In this document: one piece after another, positions 9,398-18,227 of the stretch
Layout: each line of letters starts with the position of its first letter
How positions within the stretch are numbered: position 1 is the stretch's first letter
Assembly (NCBI RefSeq): GCF_000518605.1
Contig: NZ_KI912458.1
Location: forward strand, 543,755-607,754
Direction: 5' to 3'
From: Shewanella fidelis ATCC BAA-318
GTDB lineage: Bacteria; Pseudomonadota; Gammaproteobacteria; Enterobacterales; Shewanellaceae
DNA: 64,000 nucleotides
The notes under the pieces: generated by a model
What the model saw: the letters and a program-made list of their open reading frames with translations, nothing else
Told to the model about the DNA's origin: nothing
Databases searched by the model: none
Program-made: the position numbers and the translations under genes

Positions 9398-12103
9398 TTA
9401 GAACTTCACTTCACCTTCAATGAAGTACTCTTGGCCACGAGCATTGTAGATCCCGCGTGGGTAGTGAGGCCATTGAGTGTCAGTAGGGTCAAAGTTTGGA
9501 CCCGCATCAAACAAGTTGATAATACCTGCTTTTAGCTTGATTGACTCAGAGATAGTGTAGCCTGCAGTTAGGTTCCACTTAGTCTGAGAGGCAACTTCAT
9601 GATCTTCCTCAATGAACACATCGCCATTTGCTTCAGCAGCTTCTTTGAAAGACTTGTACTGAACACCGTGCATACGTGCAGTGTGGTATGCACCAAGTGT
9701 TGCTTCAAAGTCTTCAATGAAGTAACCAAGGATTAGGTTAGCGCGGTACTGAGGTAAACCACCGTTATCGATATCATCTTCCACAGGGTCAGTTGATGTT
9801 AGCTGGTACTCAGAGTTTAGGATGTAAGTACCGCTAAAGTTAAGCTTAAGCTCACCAAAGCTGTTTAGATCCCAAGTGTAACCCGCTGTTAAATCTAAAC
9901 CGCGCACTTTTTGGTACGCTAAGTTTTGTGCAACAGCGTTAACATGAGTAATTGTGCCGTTTTCGTCACGCGTGATCATGTCTTCATACAGCTCATAATC
10001 ACGAGCTGCTTGAGAAGCACTGATGTCACTTACCATGTCATCTAGTTTCCACTCCCATAAGTCGAATGAAGCGTCAAATGCGTCGCCGCCCCATACCGCA
10101 CCAATGTTTGCAGTGTAGCCAGTTTCTGCATCTAGATCTTCGTTGGCACCGGTTGTGGTATCAATATGAAGTTCGTTACATACAGCGTTTAGCTCTTCAT
10201 CAGGGTAAACAGTACCTGGGGTACCGCCCATTGCCGCACACTGTTTAAAGTCAATAACAGTAGTGAAGCCGTCAGTTGGGTCGCCGTATACACGGTGCAT
10301 GTCTGGGGCACGGAATACTGAGCTCCAAGAACCACGAACAAGTAATTCACGAACAGGACGGTATTCAACTGCGATTTGTGGTGATAGGTTACCACCGAAG
10401 TTGTCGTAGTGGTCGTAACGTAATGCTGCATCGATAGTTAAATCATCTAATACAGGGATACTTACTTCGGCATATGTTGCCCAGTTCTTACGCTCACCAG
10501 CACCTGATGAACCACCTTTACCTAAGATGTTACCGTTCTTAGATTCTGAATCTGAGTCAGTTTCATAATCTTGAATGGTGTATTCAGCACCGAATGCGAA
10601 CATCGCATCACCAGCGTCCATTTCAAACAATGAACCAGTGATGTTAGCTTGAATGTTCTTTTGTGTAGATTGCGCACGTTCAAACGAGCTATAAGACGCT
10701 TTTTCAGCATCTTCTGGAGACATATTTTCAAGTAATGAGTTACCGTTTTCACCAGCAGTGATGTAGTTGAACATACCGCCAACAGTTGCGTTACCACTAC
10801 CAAATACATCGACGCTTGTACGGCCGTAGTTAACTGAAGCATCCCAGTTATACTCATCTGCAATTAACCCTTCTAGGCCAGCAGTGAAGAAGTAGTTACG
10901 AGTTTTGGTTTCAGTTGAACGGTGTCCTAGCTCATGTAGACGGCGAGCGTAGTAGTAAGAACCGTCTTCTGCGTTAGCAAAGTCACCACCAAGGCCAGTA
11001 GACTTATCGAACTCTTTGCTCATGTAGCCATCTTTGCCTTCTTGGCCATAGCTAACGGTTAGCTTATCGCCTGCGACAGTGATGTCGTAATCATCGATTG
11101 CTGAAGGCTCAATGTTAGTGATTGATTTTGCTTCGGCAAAGTCTAAACGACCAACGAAAGTCATATCTTCAGCTAACTCATAGTTAAAGTTAGTTGAGCT
11201 GATAAAACGAGTGCTTTCTGGCTGTAGATCACGCCATGCAGAACGGTCAAAACCACAGATATTGCGTGCTTCATCCCATAGGAAACCGCCATCCGTACAT
11301 TCTTGAGGAGTTAACTGGCGAGCACCTGAACCTGTGCCGGCAATACGTGCACCGTATGAACTGTATTGCGAATATTGGCTGTGAGGTACTTTGTCTGTAT
11401 GTAGGCCAAAGTTATCTCGATCAGTGGCTAATAGTGATTCGTTATCTGTAAATTCGATAAAGCTTGATACGTTACCTTTATCAGATGAGGCACCAATCGA
11501 TAGCGCGATACGATCATTGGCACCGCCACCATTAGAGGTATCACCATGACGGTATTTAACCGCAACGCCTTCAAAGTCTTTCTTTAAGATGATGTTGATT
11601 ACACCACCAACGGCGTCAGCACCATAAATAGCTGAACCGCCTGACTGTAGGATTTCAATGCGTTGTACCGCTTCCATTGGTAGGTTAGCTGTATCAACAA
11701 AGTTGTCAGTACCGCCAGCTGGCTTTGGATATTGGTTTAAACGTTTGCCGTTAATTAGGGTAAGGGTACGGTTCGCACCAGCACCACGTAAGCTAATTGA
11801 AGAGGCTGCAGGTGTAAAACCATGTACAGACTGAGTTGTCATTGCACCGGTGGTTGAGGTTAGACTTTCTAGAGCATCTTGTACGCTAGTAAAGCCTTGT
11901 TTAGCCATTTCATCAGCGCTAAGTACGGTAACTGGCGTTGCTGTTTCCATATCACTACGTTGAATACGTGAACCAGTTACTTGAATGCGTTCAACATTCT
12001 CATCATCTGCTGCAAGAACTACTGGCGAGCTTAGTGCTGCTGTTGCTGCACCAGTTGCTAACGCAAAGCGAATTGCTTTGGCCAATCTTGAGTTAAGTGC
12101 CAT
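9398..12103 (-). CDS. TonB-dependent outer-membrane receptor
   Basis: A 901-aa protein with a signal peptide (about residues 1-31, ending SSPVVLAAD), a TonB-box-like region, a plug domain (VERIQVTGSRIQRSDMETATPVTVLS to about residue 170, with GSAIYGADAVGGVINIILKK) and a long beta-barrel ending in aromatic-hydrophobic VKF. It takes up a large or scarce substrate across the outer membrane using TonB energy. The GSRI plug motif is common in receptors for peptides and sugars in Shewanella and Alteromonadales, but the ligand is unknown. It is a single gene with a strong terminator, a structured leader and a CRP-type site about 370 bp upstream. Confidence 0.93.
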   Translation of the reverse strand: MALNSRLAKAIRFALATGAATAALSSPVVLAADDENVERIQVTGSRIQRSDMETATPVTVLSADEMAKQGFTSVQDALESLTSTTGAMTTQSVHGFTPAASSISLRGAGANRTLTLINGKRLNQYPKPAGGTDNFVDTANLPMEAVQRIEILQSGGSAIYGADAVGGVINIILKKDFEGVAVKYRHGDTSNGGGANDRIALSIGASSDKGNVSSFIEFTDNESLLATDRDNFGLHTDKVPHSQYSQYSSYGARIAGTGSGARQLTPQECTDGGFLWDEARNICGFDRSAWRDLQPESTRFISSTNFNYELAEDMTFVGRLDFAEAKSITNIEPSAIDDYDITVAGDKLTVSYGQEGKDGYMSKEFDKSTGLGGDFANAEDGSYYYARRLHELGHRSTETKTRNYFFTAGLEGLIADEYNWDASVNYGRTSVDVFGSGNATVGGMFNYITAGENGNSLLENMSPEDAEKASYSSFERAQSTQKNIQANITGSLFEMDAGDAMFAFGAEYTIQDYETDSDSESKNGNILGKGGSSGAGERKNWATYAEVSIPVLDDLTIDAALRYDHYDNFGGNLSPQIAVEYRPVRELLVRGSWSSVFRAPDMHRVYGDPTDGFTTVIDFKQCAAMGGTPGTVYPDEELNAVCNELHIDTTTGANEDLDAETGYTANIGAVWGGDAFDASFDLWEWKLDDMVSDISASQAARDYELYEDMITRDENGTITHVNAVAQNLAYQKVRGLDLTAGYTWDLNSFGELKLNFSGTYILNSEYQLTSTDPVEDDIDNGGLPQYRANLILGYFIEDFEATLGAYHTARMHGVQYKSFKEAAEANGDVFIEEDHEVASQTKWNLTAGYTISESIKLKAGIINLFDAGPNFDPTDTQWPHYPRGIYNARGQEYFIEGEVKF

Positions 12104-12150
12104 ATCTTTAATACTCCCTTGGAACTTATATAGTTATTTTTATTTAGCCA

Positions 12151-12189
12151 CCACTTCTTAAGGGAATGTAAATATATGTTAAGAAGTGG
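12151..12189 (-). promoter_or_regulatory. Hairpin in the receptor 5' leader
   Basis: An 11-bp perfect inverted repeat (CCACTTCTTAA / TTAAGAAGTGG, 17-nt loop) lies 48-86 nt before the receptor ATG. It has no T-tract, so it is more likely a leader structure or operator than a terminator. Confidence 0.45.
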
Positions 12190-12469
12190 GTGCCTGAACG
12201 GGATGAAAGCACAAAGGGTTAACTGGGGCAACATGCTATTTACAGCTGTTATTTATATAAGAAAATTGCGATAAAACAACATGTTGCTAAAACTTGTTTT
12301 GTTTGTTGCGGATTTGTGTGCAAAAGGGTGGGTTTGAGTGTTGATTTGTTTTGCGGTTGCTGCTCATGTTTATTTATTGGTGTTTATTTGTTGCTATTTT
12401 GTTTTGGGTTGTGAGGTTTGAGATTGCAGTGTAACAAGGTGTGTATCGTGGAGTTTAAAAGCTTTAATT

Positions 12470-12485
12470 TGTGATGTTAATCACA
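12470..12485. promoter_or_regulatory. CRP-type binding site
   Basis: TGTGATGTTAATCACA matches the CRP core TGTGA-N6-TCACA exactly. It lies about 370 bp before the TonB receptor start and just past the 3' end of the TDT transporter gene, so the receptor is the only gene it can sensibly control. Confidence 0.7.
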
Positions 12486-12588
12486 CTGAGTCCGAGAATT
12501 GTTAAGTCTTATCTACGACTGAATTCACTTTTTCGGCGTGATTAACATTATTTTTGCTTGATATCTTATTGAGTAAGATAGTGCTTTA

Positions 12589-13578
12589 TCAAAGGCTTAC
12601 TTTTGTAAAAATGCTAGATTTATAGTGCTGTAAGTATTTGGTGGCAACATAGCCGACAACAAGAGTTGCTACAATTAGCTCTACTTTAGCTGTTATCAGT
12701 AGGTCAGCTGAGACGTTGCTTGCGCCAAATGTTACAACAATCCAGTTTACGGTTTTAAATAATGCTGTAGCACCGATCACCATAGGGAAGGTAAATGCAG
12801 CGTATCCCGGTGAGAACGGTAGTTTTAGTAAGTGAAAAAACGCTAAGTAAATAACACTTGTCATCAATAACGCCAAAGTGAGGAGCACGCCAACAATAAT
12901 CAACGATGGTTGTGTTGTCATCGTTAGGTAACCTGCAAGTGATAAGCTTGCCGGAGCCGCCATGATGGCAATAGTTGGTTTTGCTGCATCAGCAATAGGC
13001 TGACAAAAGATTAGGCGGTATAACATGATAGGTAACATGATCAAATAACTCACCATACCAAACATTAAAATAGCATCAGCTAACCATTGATATTGCATTT
13101 CAGAACCATGTGGAAATGAAACTGCTGCAACGATTATCCCAATAGGTGGTACAAACCAACTTGGCACCATATGTTCAAGTTTAAAATCGATTGCGCGATA
13201 GTAAATAAACATGCTTAGAAAGCCGATATGAATCGCAATAGCGGTAAGCCATAAAGCAACAGCGATCCCATGATTAAATTGGCCTAAGGCTGCTGAAACG
13301 ACCATGAGCCCCATCGCAAAAGTAGGAATAACACTACCAACTACCGGGTGAGTGAGTTCTTCGACAAGTACCTTTGGATGTAAAATAAATTTAAAAACCA
13401 GCATAAGTAGCATTACGCTAGCAATTGATGCGCCGATTAATTGACCTTGGCCATTTAAGCTGGGTAGCATACTTTCCCAAGCCCAACCAAGGCTTGCAAT
13501 GGCTAATGCTAGCCCTGCCATTGGGCTAGGTAGACGAGAAACTCTGTGTCTAAGTTTATGGCTTTGTGTGCTGGTCAT
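12589..13578 (-). CDS. TDT/TehA-family transporter
   Basis: A 329-aa inner-membrane protein with about ten hydrophobic segments. It shows TDT (tellurite-resistance/dicarboxylate transporter, SLAC1-like) features: an N-terminal RLPSPMAGLALAIASLGWAWE, then LTHPVVGSVIPTFAMGLMVVSAAL, and FTFPMVIGATALFKT near the C-terminus. Family members move malate, sulfite or chloride, or give tellurite resistance. Nothing in the sequence or neighbours settles which. It is 119 bp downstream of a methyltransferase gene on the same strand, and TehA-TehB pairs also link this transporter family to a methyltransferase, though the methyltransferase here is not TehB-like. Confidence 0.85.
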   Translation of the reverse strand: MTSTQSHKLRHRVSRLPSPMAGLALAIASLGWAWESMLPSLNGQGQLIGASIASVMLLMLVFKFILHPKVLVEELTHPVVGSVIPTFAMGLMVVSAALGQFNHGIAVALWLTAIAIHIGFLSMFIYYRAIDFKLEHMVPSWFVPPIGIIVAAVSFPHGSEMQYQWLADAILMFGMVSYLIMLPIMLYRLIFCQPIADAAKPTIAIMAAPASLSLAGYLTMTTQPSLIIVGVLLTLALLMTSVIYLAFFHLLKLPFSPGYAAFTFPMVIGATALFKTVNWIVVTFGASNVSADLLITAKVELIVATLVVGYVATKYLQHYKSSIFTKVSL

Positions 13579-13697
13579 AATAAAATCCTTGTAGCAATCT
13601 TTATGGTTTTATTCTATCTCGACCTCTGGTTAATAAAAATTGAAACTAAGTTAACCTTAGCTTCAATTATACTTAATCTTGGTAGGTGGGGATTAAA

Positions 13698-14771
13698 TTA
13701 GGGCTTACGTTTACAGCGAAGAAGAGTATGTCCTAGACCGATATTGTCGATATCTTCATCGACGTATAAGCCTGCTTGACTGATCAATTTGAGTAAGGTT
13801 TTACTGTGATACATACGGCTATTACCATTGGCAATCGCTGTGAAATACAGTGATGTGGCATTGACACAGAAAGCACCAGCCTCAAACGGTTGACGATCCC
13901 AGAACGTTTCTAAAATACATAGCTCACTGTCAGGTTTCATTACCGCAGCTGCACGTTGTAAGATGCTTAGGATTTCGTCTTCTGAGAAACAGTCTAAAAA
14001 CTGGCTCATCCAGTATAAGTCACCTTGCTCACAAAACGGTTTTTGTTCGTCTAACAGATCAGTCGCAAACGGGTGTACTCGCTGCGCTACTCCTGCATTA
14101 GCAGCGTTTTCCATAGCAAGATTCAGCTGACCTGGCAGATCCATGATTGTGACATGAACATTGAGATCATAGTTTGTACAAGCAAGAGCCCATTTGCCGG
14201 TATTGCCGCCAACATCAACAATGTGTTTTGGTCGGGCTTGAAAGATCAGTGGTAACAGGGACTCAAATGCATGATCGGAATAGTAGTGATCAAATTCAAA
14301 CCAGCTTTTTTTAATCTGCTCCGGCAATTGACTTAAGCCAGGATAAATTGTTTGCCAGTCGCCTAACGAACTTAGTCCCTTTGGCTTACCTTCTAATAGT
14401 GAGGCTTCAAGTTCAAATAAACCTTGGTAACAGACATCGTGGGTAAAATTAAGATTAACCTGCGCCATATCATCATGGAGCAGGAAGTGGCCGATTTTGT
14501 CTAATGTGTATTTATCATTATTAAGGTATAACAAGCCCATACTTAAGCCCATATCGACTAACACACCGACAGAATATTCAGATAGTTCAGCATGTTTTGC
14601 CAAGTAGGCGATATCGCAGCCTTGGCTGCCACTGTCAGAGATCAGTTTCAATAGATTGAATTTCAGTAAACAGCGCGCCACTTGGAAGCTTATTGGGGCA
14701 AAGGCAATTTTTTGAGCTTCGAACTTTGCATCGAAGGCACTAATAGTACGGGGAGAACGATAAAAAGGCAT
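13698..14771 (-). CDS. SAM-dependent O-methyltransferase-like protein
   Basis: A 357-aa two-domain protein. The N-terminal part (about 20-110) is a winged-helix dimerization-like domain, and the C-terminal part is a Rossmann methyltransferase with motif I HIVDVGGNTGKWAL (about residue 183), an acidic DLPG loop, and LYWMSQFLDCFSEDE in the motif IV region. This layout matches the plant-type/HIOMT O-methyltransferase family (PF00891), many of which modify small phenolics or polyketides. The substrate is unknown. It diverges from a TetR regulator gene (158 bp between starts), which suggests control by that regulator. Confidence 0.8.
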   Translation of the reverse strand: MPFYRSPRTISAFDAKFEAQKIAFAPISFQVARCLLKFNLLKLISDSGSQGCDIAYLAKHAELSEYSVGVLVDMGLSMGLLYLNNDKYTLDKIGHFLLHDDMAQVNLNFTHDVCYQGLFELEASLLEGKPKGLSSLGDWQTIYPGLSQLPEQIKKSWFEFDHYYSDHAFESLLPLIFQARPKHIVDVGGNTGKWALACTNYDLNVHVTIMDLPGQLNLAMENAANAGVAQRVHPFATDLLDEQKPFCEQGDLYWMSQFLDCFSEDEILSILQRAAAVMKPDSELCILETFWDRQPFEAGAFCVNATSLYFTAIANGNSRMYHSKTLLKLISQAGLYVDEDIDNIGLGHTLLRCKRKP

Positions 14772-14821
14772 AAGTAAACCGGAGTGGATGGAGACATAAT
14801 TAGTGAAGGGCGATTTTACAT

Positions 14822-14889
14822 GTTACAGTTTGTTTATTGTTTGAACTTGATCCGACTTCATAAGTAAAGTCAGCTATAGAAACTGTAAC
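14822..14889. promoter_or_regulatory. Candidate TetR operator region between methyltransferase and tetR genes
   Basis: The divergent promoter region contains an imperfect 18-bp palindrome, GACTTCATAAGTAAAGTC (14854-14871), flanked by a longer inverted repeat GTTACAGTTT (14822-14831) / AAACTGTAAC (14880-14889). Such symmetry between a TetR gene and a divergent target is the expected place for its operator. Confidence 0.45.
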
Positions 14890-14929
14890 CGTGATTAAAA
14901 ACTAGTCGTTTAGCCTATAGGGAAGCACA

Positions 14930-15607
14930 ATGCAGGTATCATTAACCTATGTAGGACGCCAGTCAAACCGCAGTGATGGCCAAGCACGTAGAGTAGAAAT
15001 TTTAGAAGCAACCCTAAGGCTTATTGTGAAAGAGGGGATCCGTGGTGTTAGGCACAGAGCCGTAGCGGCTGAAGCCAATGTCCCATTATCGTCAACGACT
15101 TACTATTTTAACGATATTAAAGATCTGATTAATGATTCATTGACTTATTTTGCCGAGAAAAACCTGTGGATGAATAAGGTGCTAGAGCAAAAGAGTTATG
15201 CGTTAGTTGAAGGGCTGATTAAAGCAAAGCAGATAGCCAATACAGAGCACGTTAAATCAATTATTATCAATGAGTTGAGTATGTTTATCTGTGAGCATGT
15301 AAAAGGGCAAGTTGCTCTCAGGGATGACAGAGTACTTGAGGCGGCATTTCATGAAGAAGCCCTGCGCAACCCACAACTGGCCGCGTCAATAAGAGCGTTA
15401 GATAGTACTTTTCTAACGAGCATTAAACAGTTTTTTATTGCTTTAGGCTCAAGCACTGCGGACATAGACGCAAATCAGATCCTAGCTATGATAAAGTTTT
15501 TTGAATATCAATGTTTAATTCACGAAGAGATCGATGAAAAGCAGTTATTGGCGACGAGTCAAGCAACGGTAAGTTACATCGTTAATGCAATAAAAAACCC
15601 AAGCTAA
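14930..15607 (+). CDS. TetR-family transcriptional regulator
   Basis: A 225-aa regulator with the N-terminal TetR helix-turn-helix at about residues 22-70 (RRVEILEATLRLIVKEGIRGVRHRAVAAEANVP split across helices, then STTYYFNDIKDL). The all-helical ligand domain follows. A GGGAAG ribosome-binding site precedes the ATG. It is divergent from the methyltransferase gene and likely represses it and itself in response to a ligand that cannot be read from sequence. Its stop codon forms the loop of the downstream terminator hairpin. Confidence 0.88.
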   Translation: MQVSLTYVGRQSNRSDGQARRVEILEATLRLIVKEGIRGVRHRAVAAEANVPLSSTTYYFNDIKDLINDSLTYFAEKNLWMNKVLEQKSYALVEGLIKAKQIANTEHVKSIIINELSMFICEHVKGQVALRDDRVLEAAFHEEALRNPQLAASIRALDSTFLTSIKQFFIALGSSTADIDANQILAMIKFFEYQCLIHEEIDEKQLLATSQATVSYIVNAIKNPS

Positions 15608-15620
15608 GCTTGGGTTTTAT
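15595..15620. terminator. Bidirectional terminator between tetR and cysK
   Basis: AAACCCAAGC-TAA-GCTTGGGTTT with T-rich sequence on one side and A-rich on the other. The TAA loop is the tetR stop codon. It serves the converging tetR and cysK genes. Confidence 0.85.
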
Positions 15621-15641
15621 TGTTTTATCAGCTCTTGAAAC

Positions 15642-16610
15642 TTACTGCACGTTTTCAGCGTCGGTGAATTGGCCTTGGAATAAAGCCGAAGACAGGTAAC
15701 GTTCTGCAGCAGATGGCAGTACTACCACAATATTTTTGCCTTCAAACTCTGGCAGAGCTGCAATACGGTTAGCGGCAACAACAGCTGCACCAGATGAAAT
15801 ACCAACTAAAATACCTTCCTCTTTCATTAAGCGCTGAGCCATTTCGATTGACTCTTCGTTAGTTACCGCTTCAACACGGTCAATAAGGTTCAGGTCTAAG
15901 TTACCAGGGATAAAGCCTGCGCCAATACCTTGGATTTTATGTGGTCCAGGTTGAACTGTTTGCCCTGATAGAGTTTGTGCAATAACTGGCGAATCAACAG
16001 GCTCTACAGCTACTGAAGTAATAGCTTTGCCTTGTGTGTTCTTAATATAGCGACTCACACCGGTAATTGTACCGCCAGTACCTACGCCAGCAACGACAAC
16101 ATCGACACTACCGTCGGTATCATTCCAGATTTCTGGACCAGTCGTTTTTTCATGGATCTCTGGGTTTGCAGGGTTATTAAACTGCTGCAGTAGTACATAC
16201 TTTTCAGGAGCAGACTGGCGGATCTCTTCAGCCTTATCAATAGCCCCTTTCATGCCTTTAGCACCTTCAGTCAGTACTAGGTTTGCTCCAAGCGCTTTTA
16301 ACAGTTTTCTACGCTCTAAGCTCATGGTGTTAGGCATAGTTAGAGTTAATTTATATCCACGAGCTGCAGCAACATAAGCAAGAGCAATACCTGTGTTACC
16401 TGATGTTGGCTCAATCAGTTCTTGTTCTTGAGTTAAGATGCCTTTTTTTTCTGCGTCCCAAATCATGTTGGCGCCAATACGACATTTGACGCTGAAGCTT
16501 GGGTTACGTGCTTCTACTTTAGCAAGCACTTTACCATTACTAACGCGGTTAAGACGGACAAGTGGGGTGTTACCAATTGTTTGTGAATTATCTTCGAAAA
16601 TTTTGCTCAT
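15642..16610 (-). CDS. cysK: Cysteine synthase A (O-acetylserine sulfhydrylase)
   Basis: PLP enzyme (322 aa) that makes cysteine from O-acetylserine and sulfide. The PLP lysine is Lys42 ([11 protein letters not shown]). The substrate loop [10 protein letters not shown], the PLP-phosphate loop GTGGTITG and the [11 protein letters not shown] serine region are all visible and match CysK rather than CysM. It is a single gene bounded by a bidirectional terminator. cysZ lies about 6 kb away on the same strand. Regulation by CysB is expected, but I did not identify a site. Confidence 0.97.
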   Translation of the reverse strand: MSKIFEDNSQTIGNTPLVRLNRVSNGKVLAKVEARNPSFSVKCRIGANMIWDAEKKGILTQEQELIEPTSGNTGIALAYVAAARGYKLTLTMPNTMSLERRKLLKALGANLVLTEGAKGMKGAIDKAEEIRQSAPEKYVLLQQFNNPANPEIHEKTTGPEIWNDTDGSVDVVVAGVGTGGTITGVSRYIKNTQGKAITSVAVEPVDSPVIAQTLSGQTVQPGPHKIQGIGAGFIPGNLDLNLIDRVEAVTNEESIEMAQRLMKEEGILVGISSGAAVVAANRIAALPEFEGKNIVVVLPSAAERYLSSALFQGQFTDAENVQ

Positions 16611-16837
16611 GGGTTGCTTGCTCCTTTAAATGCACAGCTAAATCATAATAGCCTTTGGCCACATTAGAAGTGATAGTTTGTTCTTCTTTATTCCTTTTGG
16701 TTATTAAAGCTTTTGCTGTTATTCGTAAATGTAAATATTATTACACATTATGCATGTTACTGTTATGTAAACCTTGGAAAAGTCGATGCTTTTCAAGCCC
16801 AATAGTCTAGCCAACCTAAGAGGTTAACGGAAAGTTA

Positions 16838-18055
16838 ATGATGCAACAGCCGACAATTTGTAAGCACAATGATCCCAAGACTTGGGTAACACCTTTTGCT
16901 TTTGATCTTGCGTCAAATATTCTTTATATGCCACTTGCTAGCCCACTAAAAAGGGGCATAGCAATGTTAATTGATGGTTTGTTGGTCGTAGTGTTAGCAG
17001 AGACTGCTGGCTGGACGTTTGTACTATTAGTGCTGGCAACTTTAGTTATTCAAACCCAAAGTAAAAAAGCGGCAAAGTTATTTAAGTGGGCTATTTATAG
17101 CATCATGTTAATTGGTTTAATAATGGCAGTTGTTGACTATTACACAGATATTGATGAGCAAATACACAATATTGATCCGCAGTTTAATCGTCATTACAGC
17201 GAATTAACCAGTGCTGAAAACTCCGATAGCGAGGTATCGAGTGCTCCAGCTGAGTTTGATGGCATGATGGATATTATCGGTTATATGCCTGCCATTTATT
17301 CATTAAGCCAATGCCGTGATTTTTCCTGTGCAGCAAAGCGTATCGAGAAACTGAATGCTGAATTAGCGGACTCTAGTCTTGGCGTGACAGACAAATATCA
17401 ACTAATAGCCAATGTGGTTGCTGACTTGCCGCTAACTGAACGTGAAAAAGAGCAGTTACTTAAGCAAAGCACTGATACCGTTGAGCAATTAGAAGTGCTT
17501 TCACCTGTAGAGAACAGCTCTAAAGAGTTACTGAAAATACAGATAGCGAAATTAGAACAAACTGCGCTTGAATTAAATAAGCAAAATGCAAAACTTGAGC
17601 AGCAGCTTAGCGACGTTAAGAGTAATCAAGCGACAGAGGAAAACCTTGAAGCAGCGGCTGAAAAAACCAGTCCGCTAGCTTGGTTAAAAGGCTTACTTAA
17701 TGATCTTGGACTGGGGTTTGGCTGGGCGGCATTTTATTTTACCGTGTTTACAGCTTGGTTTGATGGCCAAACATTAGGCAAAAAGTTATTAGGGATCAGA
17801 GTGGTTCAGCTTGATGGCGCAAAGATAACGCTATGGGGAGCATTTGGTCGCTATGGTGGATATGCTGCCGGGTTTACCACTGGACTGCTTGGGTTTATTC
17901 AGATTTATTGGGATGCAAACCGCCAAGCAATACAAGATAAAATTTCTGCCACAGTGGTGATTGATGTACGCCGAAGTCAACATCAAACAGCTATTACCGA
18001 TGATAATGTGGCTCAAGATGTTAATTATTCAATAAATAATGCAGCAGATATATGA
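16838..18055 (+). CDS. RDD-family membrane protein with internal coiled-coil insert
   Basis: A 405-aa protein whose RDD transport-like domain is split. The first RDD helix with its Arg39 and Asp46 (SPLKRGIAMLIDGLLVVVL) and two more hydrophobic segments lie at residues 35-100. A soluble stretch of about 180 residues with a coiled coil (about 220-265, Leu/Gln/Lys-rich) follows. The rest of the RDD domain (FDGQTLGKKLLGIRVVQLDG to DANRQAIQDKISATVV) is at about 280-375. RDD proteins are often accessory or proton/sodium antiporter-like, and the role here is unknown. ATG ATG start with no strong ribosome-binding site; a single-gene unit. Confidence 0.8.
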   Translation: MMQQPTICKHNDPKTWVTPFAFDLASNILYMPLASPLKRGIAMLIDGLLVVVLAETAGWTFVLLVLATLVIQTQSKKAAKLFKWAIYSIMLIGLIMAVVDYYTDIDEQIHNIDPQFNRHYSELTSAENSDSEVSSAPAEFDGMMDIIGYMPAIYSLSQCRDFSCAAKRIEKLNAELADSSLGVTDKYQLIANVVADLPLTEREKEQLLKQSTDTVEQLEVLSPVENSSKELLKIQIAKLEQTALELNKQNAKLEQQLSDVKSNQATEENLEAAAEKTSPLAWLKGLLNDLGLGFGWAAFYFTVFTAWFDGQTLGKKLLGIRVVQLDGAKITLWGAFGRYGGYAAGFTTGLLGFIQIYWDANRQAIQDKISATVVIDVRRSQHQTAITDDNVAQDVNYSINNAADI

Positions 18056-18227
18056 CATTAACGATACCGTTTTTTATCAACACAAGGTAAGCTGGCAGCT
18101 ATAAACGCATGTAAAAATATGCGACTAGATAATAATTTCCGTTTCAATATCTATATGCCGCAAGGCTTGCCTATATGTGGCTGCTAGCAGATATACTGTT
18201 GAAAGCGTTCGGAAGGAGGAGAACAGC

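Larger units (their letters stand above)
12104..12588. other. Intergenic region upstream of the TonB receptor gene
   Basis: A 485-bp gap with no gene. It holds an AAGGGAG ribosome-binding site (12112-12120, minus), a hairpin at 12151-12189, and a perfect CRP-type palindrome at 12470-12485. The AT-rich stretch between them fits a long 5' leader and promoter for the receptor. Confidence 0.6.

Noticed and set aside
10522..10863. Antisense-frame ORF within the TonB receptor gene
   Set aside because: Same strand but other frame, no ribosome-binding site or family; a shadow.
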